Shown: positions 24,431 to 33,605 of the stretch, piece after piece
Layout: each line of letters begins with the position of its first letter
Position numbering within the stretch: the stretch's first letter is position 1
Assembly (NCBI GenBank): GCA_900545305.1
Contig: UQYD01000006.1
Location: 19,443-83,442, forward strand
DNA length: 64,000 bases
Direction: 5' to 3'
DNA from: an uncultured Eubacterium sp.
GTDB lineage: Bacteria; Bacillota; Clostridia; Lachnospirales; CAG-274
Translations under genes and position numbers: made by a program
The notes under the pieces: generated by a model
Databases searched by the model: none
Told to the model about the DNA's origin: nothing
Seen by the model: the letters and a program-made list of their open reading frames with translations, nothing else

Positions 24431-26263
24431 ATGAAAACTACAAGAGACGATATTAGAAATGTTGCTATTATTGCCCACGTTGACCACGGTAAAACAACTT
24501 TGGTTGATGAACTTTTAAAGCAGAGTGGTACTTTCCGTACTAATCAGGTTGTTAGAGAAAGAGTAATGGACAGTGGTGATATTGAAAGAGAAAGAGGTAT
24601 TACAATCCTTTCAAAGAATACTTCTGTTTACTATGGACATACAAAAATTAACATTGTCGATACTCCAGGACATGCTGACTTCGGTGGCGAAGTAGAACGT
24701 GTACTTAAAATGGTTGACGGTGTTGTTCTTGTAGTTGATGCTTATGAAGGTGCTATGCCTCAGACTAAGTTCGTTCTTTCTAATGCTTTAAGCCTTGGTC
24801 TTCCTGTTGTTGTATGTGTAAACAAGATTGATAGACCAGAAGCTAGAGCTGAAGAAGTTGTTGATGAAATTCTTGAACTTTTCATGGAACTTGATGCAAC
24901 TGATGAACAGCTTGATTCTCCATTCGTATTTGCATCTGCTAAGATGGGTAAGGCTGCTCTTACTCCAGAAGAAGCCCTTGATGCACCTGATATGAAGCCA
25001 CTTTTTGATACAATTATCGAACATATTCCTGCACCTACTGGTGACCCAGATGCAGACTTTGGTATGCTTGTTACTACTATTGATTACAACGAATACGTTG
25101 GTAAGATTGGTATTGGTAAGATTGAAAATGGTACAGTTCATGTTAATGACGAAGTTGCTATTGTAAACTACCATGACCCAGATAAGCTCACTAAGATTAG
25201 AGTAACTAAGCTCTATGAATATGAAGGTCTTGAAAGAGTTGAAGTTAAGGAAGCTACTATTGGTGCAATCGTTGCTGTAAGTGGTATGCCTGATATTCAC
25301 ATTGGTGATACAATCACAGTTGTTGACAACCCTGTAGCTATGGAAGTAAACAAGATTAGTGAACCTACACTTTCTATGACATTTAGTGTAAATGATAGTC
25401 CATTTGCTGGTCAGGAAGGTAAGTTCGTTACTAGCCGTCACTTAAGAGAAAGACTTATGAGAGAACTTAACACAGACGTTTCTCTTAGAGTAGAAGATAC
25501 AGACAGAGCAGAAGCATTCAAGGTAAGTGGTCGTGGTGAACTTCACCTTTCTATCCTTATTGAAACAATGAGAAGAGAAGGCTACGAATTCCAGGTTTCA
25601 AGACCTGAAGTTCTTTACAAGAATGACGAAAACGGCAAGAGACTTGAACCTATGGAACTTGCTACAATCGACGTACCGGAAGAATATGTTGGTACAGTTA
25701 TTGAAAAGCTCGGTACTAGAAAGGGCGAAATGGTAAATATGGCTCCTTCTAACGGTGGTTATACTCGTATTGAGTTCAACATTCCTGCAAGAGGTCTTAT
25801 TGGTTACAGAAACGAATTCTTAACTGATACAAGAGGTAATGGTATCATCAATACTGTATTCAATGGTTATGAACCATACAAGGGCGAAATCCAGAGCAGA
25901 AGTCAGGGTTCACTTGTTGCTTTCGAAACTGGCGAAGCTGTTGGTTACGGTCTTTTCAATGCTCAGGACAGAGGTGAACTTTTCATCGGTGCCGGTACAA
26001 AGGTTTACTCTGGTATGGTTGTTGGTAGAAATGCTCGTTCAGGCGATATGGAAGTAAACGTTTGTAAGAAGAAACAGCTTACTAACACTAGAGCATCAGG
26101 TTCTGATGATGCCTTAAAGCTTGTTCCTCACGTTGTAATGAGTCTTGAACAGTGTATCGACTTCATCGGCGATGATGAATTAGTAGAAGTAACTCCAGAA
26201 AACCTTAGAATTAGAAAGAGATACCTTGACCCAGTTGCAAGAAGAAAGGCAGCTCGTTGCTAA
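24431..26263 (+). CDS. typA: Translational GTPase TypA/BipA
   Basis: This is a 610-aa ribosome-associated GTPase of the EF-G/LepA family, involved in ribosome assembly and stress adaptation. Motifs are G1 AHVDHGKTT, G2 RERGITI, G3 DTPGHADFGGEVER and G4 NKIDRPEAR. The TypA-specific C-terminus includes RGLIGYRNEFLTDTRG and GKKTNVRSS-type KKKQLTNTRASGSDD. The ATG at 24431 is preferred over the in-frame GTG at 24422. Codon use is strongly biased, as for highly expressed genes. It stands upstream of a flippase gene 27 bp away. Confidence 0.96.
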   Translation: MKTTRDDIRNVAIIAHVDHGKTTLVDELLKQSGTFRTNQVVRERVMDSGDIERERGITILSKNTSVYYGHTKINIVDTPGHADFGGEVERVLKMVDGVVLVVDAYEGAMPQTKFVLSNALSLGLPVVVCVNKIDRPEARAEEVVDEILELFMELDATDEQLDSPFVFASAKMGKAALTPEEALDAPDMKPLFDTIIEHIPAPTGDPDADFGMLVTTIDYNEYVGKIGIGKIENGTVHVNDEVAIVNYHDPDKLTKIRVTKLYEYEGLERVEVKEATIGAIVAVSGMPDIHIGDTITVVDNPVAMEVNKISEPTLSMTFSVNDSPFAGQEGKFVTSRHLRERLMRELNTDVSLRVEDTDRAEAFKVSGRGELHLSILIETMRREGYEFQVSRPEVLYKNDENGKRLEPMELATIDVPEEYVGTVIEKLGTRKGEMVNMAPSNGGYTRIEFNIPARGLIGYRNEFLTDTRGNGIINTVFNGYEPYKGEIQSRSQGSLVAFETGEAVGYGLFNAQDRGELFIGAGTKVYSGMVVGRNARSGDMEVNVCKKKQLTNTRASGSDDALKLVPHVVMSLEQCIDFIGDDELVEVTPENLRIRKRYLDPVARRKAARC

Positions 26264-26290
26264 TTATCCGATTTTAGAGGAGAAAAATAA

Positions 26291-27904
26291 ATGAACAAAG
26301 TGAAAAAGAACGGGGGTTCTTTTGTAAAGCAGGCTGCAATACTTGCAGTAGCCGGCATACTTGTTCGTCTTTTGGGATTTTTATACCGTTTACCTCTCAC
26401 CAATATGATTGGTGATGAGGGAAACGGTATTTATAGTGCTGGCTATTATCTTTACAATATGTTTTTGATTATGAGTTCGGCAGGTCTTCCTGTTGCCATA
26501 AGCAAAATGGTATCTGAAAAGTTGGCATTAGGCGAATATACAAATGCTAAAAAGATTTTTAGAACTTCCTTTTTTGTTGCTGGTGGATTGGGTCTTATTT
26601 GTACTATAGCTATGTTTTTGGGAGCAAATGCTTTCTGCAAGGCTATAGGAAGTCCAAGAAGCTATTATTGTATATTGACTTTAGCACCTACTGTATTTAT
26701 TGTTTCTGTTATGGCTGTTTTCAGAGGTTATTTTCAGGGCTTTAACAGCACAGTACCTACTGCAATTTCTCAGATTGTAGAACAGATTTTAAATGCTGTG
26801 TTTAGTGTGTACCTTGCGTGGATACTTGTTAAGACAAGTGTTGAATTAGGTGCAGCCGGTGGTACTGCCGGTACCGGTATTGGTGCTTTGGCAGGACTTG
26901 TTACATTAGTAGTTATTTTCTTTACATCAAGAAAAGGCAGAATGGAGCTTTTCGCTGAGGATAAAAAAGATTACAGAGTGGAAAAAAGCAGAGAAATTAC
27001 ATCAAACCTCTTTAAAATTGCTATTCCGGTTATTACTGGTACAGCCATTTTCTCTATGACAAATTTAATAGATATGGTTATGGTTAATTCTCGTTTGGCA
27101 GCTATTGGTACTTATACTGCTGAAGAAATAGATGCCCTTTATGGTCAGCTTACAGGTAAGTATGTTACACTTTCTACTATGCCTGTTGCTATTTCTACTG
27201 CCCTTGCTACAGCCGTTATACCTAGTATTGCAGGCAGTGTAGTAAGAAAGGAACACGAACTTGTACAGGCAAAGGTTGATACTACACTTCGCCTTACAAT
27301 GATTATTTCTATTCCGGCAGCTATTGGTCTTGGTGCTTTAGGTCCACAGATTTTGCAAATGCTTTTCCCTAATTATTCTGACGGTGGTATGCTTATCAGA
27401 GTCGGTTCAATAAGTGTTGTTTTCTTGGCATTAAGTCAGATTTCAACAGGTGTTTTACAGGGTGTAGGCAAGGTTAATGCCCCAGCTTGGAATGCCCTTT
27501 GGGGTAGTATTGCTAAAATTCCTGTAAACTATTTCCTTATTGCCATTCCTGAAATAAATATTATTGGTGCTGTAATTAGTACAACTGTTTGCTATATTAT
27601 TGCCAGTCTTTTGAATTTTAGAGCTTTAATAAAGGCAACAGGTGTTAGACCTGACTTTGTGGGTATGCTTGTAAAACCGTCTATTGCCTCAATTATAATG
27701 GGTATATTCAGTTTACTTAGCTACCACCTGTTCTATAAGTTTATGCCTAGTAATCTTGTATGTACACTTTTAGCTATTATTGTGGCTATGGTAGTTTTCG
27801 TAGTAGCAATGATATGTGTAAAGGGTTTTGCAAGAGAAGATTTACAGATGGTGCCTATGGGTGGCAAAATTATTAGATTTTTGGAAAAGATAAACAGAAT
27901 ATAG
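26291..27904 (+). CDS. SpoVB/MurJ-type lipid flippase
   Basis: This 537-aa membrane protein has about 14 hydrophobic segments and belongs to the MOP exporter superfamily, polysaccharide/SpoVB branch. The N-terminus (AGILVRLLGFLYRLPLTNMI, GNGIYSAGYYLYNM, SSAGLPVAISKMVSE) is typical of SpoVB and YtgP/MurJ-like proteins that move lipid-linked peptidoglycan precursors. Whether it serves sporulation or vegetative wall synthesis is open. An AGAGGAG site precedes the ATG, and a terminator follows 7 nt after the stop. Confidence 0.88.
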   Translation: MNKVKKNGGSFVKQAAILAVAGILVRLLGFLYRLPLTNMIGDEGNGIYSAGYYLYNMFLIMSSAGLPVAISKMVSEKLALGEYTNAKKIFRTSFFVAGGLGLICTIAMFLGANAFCKAIGSPRSYYCILTLAPTVFIVSVMAVFRGYFQGFNSTVPTAISQIVEQILNAVFSVYLAWILVKTSVELGAAGGTAGTGIGALAGLVTLVVIFFTSRKGRMELFAEDKKDYRVEKSREITSNLFKIAIPVITGTAIFSMTNLIDMVMVNSRLAAIGTYTAEEIDALYGQLTGKYVTLSTMPVAISTALATAVIPSIAGSVVRKEHELVQAKVDTTLRLTMIISIPAAIGLGALGPQILQMLFPNYSDGGMLIRVGSISVVFLALSQISTGVLQGVGKVNAPAWNALWGSIAKIPVNYFLIAIPEINIIGAVISTTVCYIIASLLNFRALIKATGVRPDFVGMLVKPSIASIIMGIFSLLSYHLFYKFMPSNLVCTLLAIIVAMVVFVVAMICVKGFAREDLQMVPMGGKIIRFLEKINRI

Positions 27905-27911
27905 TAAAATT

Positions 27912-27943
27912 AACCGTTTGCTTGTGTAGCAGACGGTTTTTTT
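27912..27943 (+). terminator. Intrinsic terminator
   Basis: AACCGTTTGCT pairs with AGCAGACGGTT (one U-G wobble) around TGTGT, followed by a T-tract. Confidence 0.88.
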
Positions 27944-27987
27944 ACGAATAATAATACAAATAATATCCGTAAGAATGGAGTGAAAAT

Positions 27988-29739
27988 ATGAAAAGTCTTG
28001 GTATATATTTGAAACCATATATAAAAGAAAGTATACTTGCACCTATTTTTAAATTTTTGGAAGTATTGTTTGACTTACTTGTGCCGGTAGTTGTGGCACA
28101 GATTATTGATGTAGGTGTTGCCAACAACAACCACACTTATATAGTAGAAAGATTTGGTGTGTTACTTATTATGGCTGCTGTAGGTCTTACTTGCAGTATT
28201 ACAGCTCAGTTCTTTGCTGCAAAAGCCAGTGTTGGTTTTGCTACAAGGGTAAGAAAGGCTATGTTTGACCACGTTCAGACATTATCTTTTACTGAAATTG
28301 ATACTTTAGGTGCTGATACATTAATTACAAGACTTACAGATGATGTAAACTTGGTACAAAATGGTCTTAATATAGCTTTACGACTTATGCTTAGAAGTCC
28401 ATTTATTGTAATTGGTGCTATGGTTATGGCTTTTACTATTAATGTAAAGTGTGCCATTGTATTTGTTGTTACAATTCCTATACTTTTTGTTGTAATATTA
28501 TCTATTATGCTTGTAAGTATTCCACTTTTCAAAAAAGTACAGTCCGGACTTGACAGAGTTACAAGACTTACAATGGAAAATCTTACAGGTGTAAGAGTAA
28601 TAAGAGCTTTTTGCAGAGAGGAACAGTCTGTAGCTGAATTTGAGGACAGCAACAGAGAATTGACAAGATTAAATGAGTTTGTAGGTAGAATTTCTGTTTT
28701 AATGAATCCTGTAACCTACGTACTTATTAACATTGGTGCAGTAGTTCTTGTGTATAAAGCAGGTGTTCAGGTTAACTTAGGCAATATGCAACAGGGACAG
28801 GTTGTTGCCCTTTATAACTATATGTTGCAGATTATTGTTGAGTTAATAAAAATGGCATCAATGATAATTACCCTTAACAAATCAATGGCTTGTGCTGACA
28901 GAATTGCAAATGTGCTTAATGTAAAGTCAAGTATGGAATATCCACAAAATGAAAGCAAAAAGGTGGATAATTCTGATACTGCAGTTGAGTTTAAAGATGT
29001 TACTTTCACTTATAGTGGAGCTGGTGCATCTAGTCTTTCAAACATTAGTTTTAAGGCTAAAAAGGGTCAGACTATTGGTATTATAGGTGGTACCGGTAGT
29101 GGTAAGAGTACATTAATAAGCCTTATTCCTAGATTTTATGACGCTGTAAAAGGCAATGTATTAATAGACGGACAAAATGTTAAAAACTATACTCACAAGG
29201 AACTATGCGAAAAAATAGCTGTTGTTCAGCAAAAGGCTGTTTTGTTTAAGGGTAGCATAAGAGAAAACCTTAAATGGGGCAATGAATTAGCCAGTGATAG
29301 TGAGATTTATGACGCCATTGAAACAGCACAGGCAAAAGAGGTTGTGGAAAAGAAAGATGGTCAGTTGGACTTCCAGTTAGAGCAAATGGGTAGAAACTTA
29401 TCCGGTGGTCAGAAACAACGTCTTACTATTGCCAGAGCATTAGTTAGAAAGCCTGAAATACTTATACTTGATGACAGTTCCAGTGCCTTAGACTTTGCCA
29501 CAGATGCAAAATTAAGACAGGCTATTCACAAATTGGGAAATAAAACAACAACATTTATTGTATCTCAGAGAATTGCCGGTATCAGACAGGCTGACAATAT
29601 TCTTGTGCTTAACAATGGTGAATTAGTGGGACAGGGTACTCACAATGAGCTTATGGGAAATTGTCAGGTATACAGAGAAATTTACTTCTCTCAATTTCCG
29701 GAAGAACGCAAGTTTTATGAAGGTGGGGTGAGAGTATGA
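27988..29739 (+). CDS. ABC exporter half-transporter, degenerate-site subunit
   Basis: The 583-aa protein has an N-terminal six-helix ABC exporter membrane domain (residues about 1-310) and a C-terminal ATPase. Walker A is GGTGSGKST and the signature is LSGGQKQRLTIARAL. Walker B is LILDDSSSALD, where the usual catalytic Glu is Asp. In heterodimeric exporters such as the TM287/288 type that substitution marks the non-hydrolysing site. The switch region is FIVSQRIAGI, with Gln in place of the usual His. The next subunit gene overlaps by 4 bp. Confidence 0.93.
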   Translation: MKSLGIYLKPYIKESILAPIFKFLEVLFDLLVPVVVAQIIDVGVANNNHTYIVERFGVLLIMAAVGLTCSITAQFFAAKASVGFATRVRKAMFDHVQTLSFTEIDTLGADTLITRLTDDVNLVQNGLNIALRLMLRSPFIVIGAMVMAFTINVKCAIVFVVTIPILFVVILSIMLVSIPLFKKVQSGLDRVTRLTMENLTGVRVIRAFCREEQSVAEFEDSNRELTRLNEFVGRISVLMNPVTYVLINIGAVVLVYKAGVQVNLGNMQQGQVVALYNYMLQIIVELIKMASMIITLNKSMACADRIANVLNVKSSMEYPQNESKKVDNSDTAVEFKDVTFTYSGAGASSLSNISFKAKKGQTIGIIGGTGSGKSTLISLIPRFYDAVKGNVLIDGQNVKNYTHKELCEKIAVVQQKAVLFKGSIRENLKWGNELASDSEIYDAIETAQAKEVVEKKDGQLDFQLEQMGRNLSGGQKQRLTIARALVRKPEILILDDSSSALDFATDAKLRQAIHKLGNKTTTFIVSQRIAGIRQADNILVLNNGELVGQGTHNELMGNCQVYREIYFSQFPEERKFYEGGVRV

Positions 29740-31481
29740 AAAACAGAAAACAGAAAAACAGTATGGAAGTTTTGATTAAAATTCTGAAACTTATTGGAAA
29801 GTACAAAATATTTCTTGCTTTAAGTATAATACTTGCCGGAATTTCAGTTGTTTTACAGCTTTATGTACCTATTCTTTTTGGTAAGGCTATAGACGAAATT
29901 GTAGCAGAACACAATGTAAACTTTGGCAGAATGGTTTACTATTTGGAACAAATTATTGTGTTTGCTGTGGTATCTGCTCTTGCTACTTGGATAATGAACC
30001 TTTTTAACAACAGAATGACATTCAGAATTGTTCAGGATATTCGTTCTAAATCCATAAAGCATATTCAGAAATTGCCACTTTCTTACTTGGATAGCCACAG
30101 TACAGGTGATATTGTAAGCAGAATTATAGCCGATGCTGATATACTTTCAGACGGTCTTTTACTTGGTTTTACACAGCTTTTTTCAGGGGTTATAACAATA
30201 ATAGCTACATTAATATTTATGTTTTCTAAGAATTTTTGGATTACAATTATGGTTATTGTTTTAACGCCATTGAGCTTTTTTGTAGCTAAGTTTATTTCTT
30301 CTCGTTCTTACACTATGTTCCAAAAACAGAGTAAGACAAGAGGTCAGCAGACAGCTTTCATAGAGGAAATGATTGGTAATCAAAAGGTAGTTAAGGCTTT
30401 TGGCTACGAAGAAAAGGCATCATCACGATTTGATGTCATAAATGACAAACTCCAAAAGTATAGCCAGCAGGCTGTATTTTATAGTAGTCTTACAAACCCT
30501 TGTACCAGATTTGTAAACAATATTATTTATGCCGGCGTAGCCTTAGTTGGTGCTTTTATTATACCAAATGGACTTCTTACAGTAGGTGGACTTTCTGTAA
30601 TGCTTGCCTATGCAAACCAATATATGAAGCCTTTTAATGACATAAGCTCAGTTATTACAGAAATGCAAAATGCCCTTGCTTGTGCATCAGGTATATTTGA
30701 ATTTCTTGAGCAGAGAGAAGAAAGTCAGGATGCAGAGGGTACTATTGACAATGTAAAGGGTCAGGTTGATATTCAGAATGTCAGCTTTAGCTACGATAAG
30801 AGTAAAAAACTTATTGAAGACTTTAATTTACAGGCTAAAGAAGGTATGAGAGTTGCCATAGTTGGTCCTACAGGTTGTGGAAAAACTACATTTATTAATT
30901 TGCTTATGAATTTCTACAACGTGGATAAGGGAGATATTCTTGTAGACGGTCACAACATAAAGGACCTTTCAAGACACGCACTCCGTAGTTGCTATGGTAT
31001 GGTGTTGCAGGACACTTGGATAAAACAGGGTACCGTAAGAGAAAACATAGCCTTTGGTAAGCCAAATGCTACAGATGATGAAATTATAAAGGCTGCTAAA
31101 GAAGCTCATAGCTGGGAATTTATTGAGAGATTGCCAAAGGGGCTTGATACTGTTTTAAGTGAAGACAGTATTAGTCAGGGTCAGAAACAGCTTTTGTGTA
31201 TTACAAGAGTAATGCTTTGCAGACCTCCAATGCTTATACTTGATGAGGCAACATCTAGTATTGATACCCGTACAGAAGTACAGATACAGGAGGCTTTTGA
31301 CAAGTTGATGGAGGGTAGAACAAGTTTTGTTGTAGCCCACAGACTTTCTACTATAAGAAATGCCTCACTTATTTTGGTTATGAATGAGGGTAAAATAATT
31401 GAGCAGGGAAGTCACGAAGAACTCCTTGCCAAAGGTGGATTTTATAGTAAATTGTATAATAGCCAATTTCAGGCGTCATAA
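29736..31481 (+). CDS. ABC exporter half-transporter, catalytic-site subunit
   Basis: The 581-aa partner has the same membrane-plus-ATPase layout. Walker A is GPTGCGKTT, Walker B LILDEATSSIDTRTE keeps the catalytic Glu, and the switch FVVAHRLSTI keeps the His. The signature is ISQGQKQLLCITRV, an SQGQ variant. The ATGA overlap with the upstream gene couples translation. Together they form a heterodimeric multidrug or peptide/lipid exporter; the substrate is unknown. A strong terminator follows. Confidence 0.93.
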   Translation: MKNRKQKNSMEVLIKILKLIGKYKIFLALSIILAGISVVLQLYVPILFGKAIDEIVAEHNVNFGRMVYYLEQIIVFAVVSALATWIMNLFNNRMTFRIVQDIRSKSIKHIQKLPLSYLDSHSTGDIVSRIIADADILSDGLLLGFTQLFSGVITIIATLIFMFSKNFWITIMVIVLTPLSFFVAKFISSRSYTMFQKQSKTRGQQTAFIEEMIGNQKVVKAFGYEEKASSRFDVINDKLQKYSQQAVFYSSLTNPCTRFVNNIIYAGVALVGAFIIPNGLLTVGGLSVMLAYANQYMKPFNDISSVITEMQNALACASGIFEFLEQREESQDAEGTIDNVKGQVDIQNVSFSYDKSKKLIEDFNLQAKEGMRVAIVGPTGCGKTTFINLLMNFYNVDKGDILVDGHNIKDLSRHALRSCYGMVLQDTWIKQGTVRENIAFGKPNATDDEIIKAAKEAHSWEFIERLPKGLDTVLSEDSISQGQKQLLCITRVMLCRPPMLILDEATSSIDTRTEVQIQEAFDKLMEGRTSFVVAHRLSTIRNASLILVMNEGKIIEQGSHEELLAKGGFYSKLYNSQFQAS

Positions 31482-31487
31482 TAAAAG

Positions 31488-31519
31488 AAAAATCGGTTGT
31501 CAGAGGACAGCCGATTTTT
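31488..31519. terminator. Bidirectional intrinsic terminator
   Basis: AAAAATCGGTTGTC pairs with GACAGCCGATTTTT (one U-G wobble) around AGAG between convergent genes. Confidence 0.88.
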
Positions 31520-31524
31520 TGTAC

Positions 31525-32214
31525 TTATTCTTCAACATTTCCGTATTTTTTGTGCCAGTTGTGCATAAGAGGGAAAAGAGCAAGGAGCATTATACAGCAG
31601 AGCCATACAGCGTGAATGTCCCAGAACTTACAAGCTACAAGACCAATTATAGCACCAATAAGGAAAAATGAAATTACTACATAATATGTAAGCGATTTTT
31701 TGAGCTGGTTTTTATCCTTAGAAGTTATGAAACCGAAAAGGCTTTCAGTAGCTACTCTAAGATTACCGGTACACATTGTTGTTGCACAGGCATAACCCTT
31801 AACTTTTCTAAATGTAGAAATCTGTACGGCACAGGTAAATGGCACAATTATATTTGCTATTGTATCGTACTGATTAGGAATAAGACCTACTACAAATATA
31901 AGAATAATTTCTGTAGCCAACACAATTTCTCTCCAATGTATGAGGGTTATGTACTTAATACGTTTTTGTATAAGACTTATAATAAGTACCCCAGAGGCAA
32001 AGGCAAAAAGAGATAGAAAGTATCTAAATGCGTGGAAAAAATCCAAATTTGCCAAATTAAGACCTAAAAGAACTATGTTACCTGTAATGGCATTTGAGAA
32101 CACTCCACCTCTTGTAGAAAAGGTGTAGGCATCGAGGAAACCACCTACAATGGCAAGCATAAGCCCTAAAGGCATTGACTCTGAAGGCTGAACATCTTTA
32201 CTTCGTAAATTCAT
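31525..32214 (-). CDS. YoaK family (DUF1275) membrane protein
   Basis: This is a 229-aa integral membrane protein with about six helices. The YoaK/DUF1275 pattern is visible in LAIVGGFLDAYTFSTRGGVFSNAITGN and the later ACATTMCTGNLRVATESLF. The function of this family is not settled. The ATG at 32214 with AAAGGTGAT ahead is preferred over upstream in-frame codons. It is convergent with the ABC exporter and divergent from rplM. Confidence 0.88.
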   Translation of the reverse strand: MNLRSKDVQPSESMPLGLMLAIVGGFLDAYTFSTRGGVFSNAITGNIVLLGLNLANLDFFHAFRYFLSLFAFASGVLIISLIQKRIKYITLIHWREIVLATEIILIFVVGLIPNQYDTIANIIVPFTCAVQISTFRKVKGYACATTMCTGNLRVATESLFGFITSKDKNQLKKSLTYYVVISFFLIGAIIGLVACKFWDIHAVWLCCIMLLALFPLMHNWHKKYGNVEE

Positions 32215-32409
32215 ATTATCACCTTTTTTCTTTTGATTATTTAGATTATAGCACAAACATTTTGGAGTAACAATAATCATAATTAACAATGAAATATAAA
32301 AAATGACGGTATTTATATCAAATTATTCACAAAAATAGTATGCTGAATTTGCTTGCCGTTGCGTAAAAAAATAAAAGTGAAAAATATGGAGATTTTATGT
32401 AAAAAAATC

Positions 32410-32438
32410 TTGACAACATTGTTGATTTATAGTAAAAT
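32410..32438 (+). promoter_or_regulatory. Promoter of rplM-rpsI
   Basis: TTGACA (32410-32415), a 17-bp spacer and TAAAAT (32433-32438). Confidence 0.75.
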
Positions 32439-32444
32439 AGCAAT

Positions 32445-32562
32445 GTTTGAATGTTGGCTTTTATCGTTAGCCCCGATTTTTGCTGACTGTGTTGGTTGTA
32501 TATTCCTTTCGGACATTGGGAGTGTGCAACAAGTTTTATTACTTATTGTATATTGGTTGGAA
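32445..32562 (+). promoter_or_regulatory. Probable L13 ribosomal-protein leader RNA
   Basis: About 120 nt of untranslated leader separates the promoter from the rplM ribosome-binding site, and short open frames in it lack ribosome-binding sites. Firmicute rplM mRNAs commonly carry an autoregulatory L13 leader. I infer the class from position and length; I did not match its full structure. Confidence 0.45.
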
Positions 32563-32575
32563 GGAGAATTTTCTA

Positions 32576-33013
32576 ATGAGAACAACATTTATAGCTAAGA
32601 CAGCTGAAATAGAAAGAAAATGGTATGTTGTTGATGCTACTGACTTAACTTTAGGTCGTCTTGCATCTCAGGTAGCAGCAGTTCTTCGTGGTAAGAACAA
32701 GCCTATTTATACACCTCACATTGATACAGGTGATTATGTTATCGTTGTAAACGCTGACAAGATTAAAGTAACAGGTAAGAAGATGGAACAGAAGCTTTAC
32801 AGACGCCACTCTGATTATGTTGGTGGTTTCAAGGAAACTACTCTCAGAGAAATGATGGAAAAGAAGCCTTGCGAAGTTATTAAGCACGCTGTTAAGGGTA
32901 TGCTTCCTAAGAACACTCTTGGTAAGGATATGCTTAAAAAGTTATATGTTTATGCTGACGCAGAACATGGTCACGAAGCACAGAAGCCTGAAGCTTTAGA
33001 GCTTAGATTTTAA
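32576..33013 (+). CDS. rplM: 50S ribosomal protein L13
   Basis: The product is the 145-aa large-subunit protein L13. Motifs include RKWYVVDATDLTLGRLAS, GKNKPIYTPHIDTGDYVIVV and the C-terminal YADAEHGHEAQKPEAL. The ATG at 32576 with AAGGAG about 10 nt ahead gives the family length; earlier in-frame codons fall in the leader RNA. It is co-transcribed with rpsI, 17 bp downstream. Confidence 0.98.
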   Translation: MRTTFIAKTAEIERKWYVVDATDLTLGRLASQVAAVLRGKNKPIYTPHIDTGDYVIVVNADKIKVTGKKMEQKLYRRHSDYVGGFKETTLREMMEKKPCEVIKHAVKGMLPKNTLGKDMLKKLYVYADAEHGHEAQKPEALELRF

Positions 33014-33030
33014 TTAGGAGGTAAAATATT

Positions 33031-33423
33031 ATGGCAGCAGCTAGATATTACGGTACAGGTAGAAGAAAGAGCTCTGTAGCTAGAGTTTACTTAGTTCCTG
33101 GTAGCGGTAAGATTACAGTTAATAAGAGAGACATCGAAGAATATTTCGGTCTTGAAACATTAAAGCTTATCATCAGACAGCCTTTAGAAGTAACAGGCAC
33201 TACTGGTAAGTTCGATATTAGCATCAATGTTTGCGGTGGTGGTACTACTGGTCAGGCAGGTGCTATCAGACACGGTATTTCAAGAGCTTTACTTGAAGCT
33301 GATTCAGATTTCAGACCAGCTTTAAAGAAGGCAGGGTTCCTCACTAGAGACCCTAGAATGAAGGAAAGAAAGAAGTACGGTTTAAAGGCAGCAAGAAGAG
33401 CTCCTCAGTTCTCAAAGAGATAA
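33031..33423 (+). CDS. rpsI: 30S ribosomal protein S9
   Basis: This is a 130-aa S9 with YYGTGRRKSSVARV at the N-terminus, GGGTTGQAGAIRHGISRAL in the middle and the invariant C-terminal QFSKR tail that reaches the ribosomal P site. The last codons are part of the 12-bp attachment core of the mobile element, so the gene stays intact after integration. Its native terminator now lies about 12.4 kb away at 45887. Confidence 0.98.
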   Translation: MAAARYYGTGRRKSSVARVYLVPGSGKITVNKRDIEEYFGLETLKLIIRQPLEVTGTTGKFDISINVCGGGTTGQAGAIRHGISRALLEADSDFRPALKKAGFLTRDPRMKERKKYGLKAARRAPQFSKR

Positions 33424-33424
33424 T
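33413..33424 (+). repeat. attL core
   Basis: CAAAGAGATAAT contains the last rpsI codons and the stop. An 11-bp sequence GAAAAGCCCAT at 33447-33457 is repeated inverted at 45823-45833, both about 20 bp inside the cores, as expected for recombinase or accessory-protein sites. Confidence 0.75.
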
Positions 33425-33514
33425 CTTTCGAAAACGAGAATATCAAGAAAAGCCCATTTTACGAGGGTTACAGAGGTTGTGGAAAGTTGTCAGATGTGCT
33501 GGAATTTACATCGA

Positions 33515-33544
33515 ATGCAACACATATGCAACAGGTATGCAACA
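33515..33544 (+). repeat. Three ATGCAACA iterons at 11-bp spacing
   Basis: ATGCAACA occurs at 33515, 33526 and 33537, exactly one per 11 bp. A near-copy ACACATATGTAACA lies at the other end (45785-45798). They are good candidates for arm-type integrase binding sites. Confidence 0.6.
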
Positions 33545-33561
33545 AAGATATTGATATGTAT

Positions 33562-33605
33562 AGGACATTTTTCAGTAGAGATACTGGGGAATGTCCTTTC
33601 TTTTT
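33562..33605 (+). terminator. Terminator carried at the left end of the element
   Basis: AGGACATT...CAGTA pairs with TACTG...AATGTCCT across a bulged stem, followed by TTCTTTTT. It would end the rplM-rpsI transcript that has lost its own terminator. Confidence 0.7.

Noticed and set aside
24788..25441. A 217-codon frame antisense to typA
   Set aside because: It lies wholly within a strongly conserved, codon-biased gene on the other strand and has an Asn/Cys/Ser-rich composition typical of a shadow frame.
32480..32575. N-terminal extension of rplM
   Set aside because: The extra residues have no L13 similarity and fall in the leader RNA; ATG 32576 gives the normal length.
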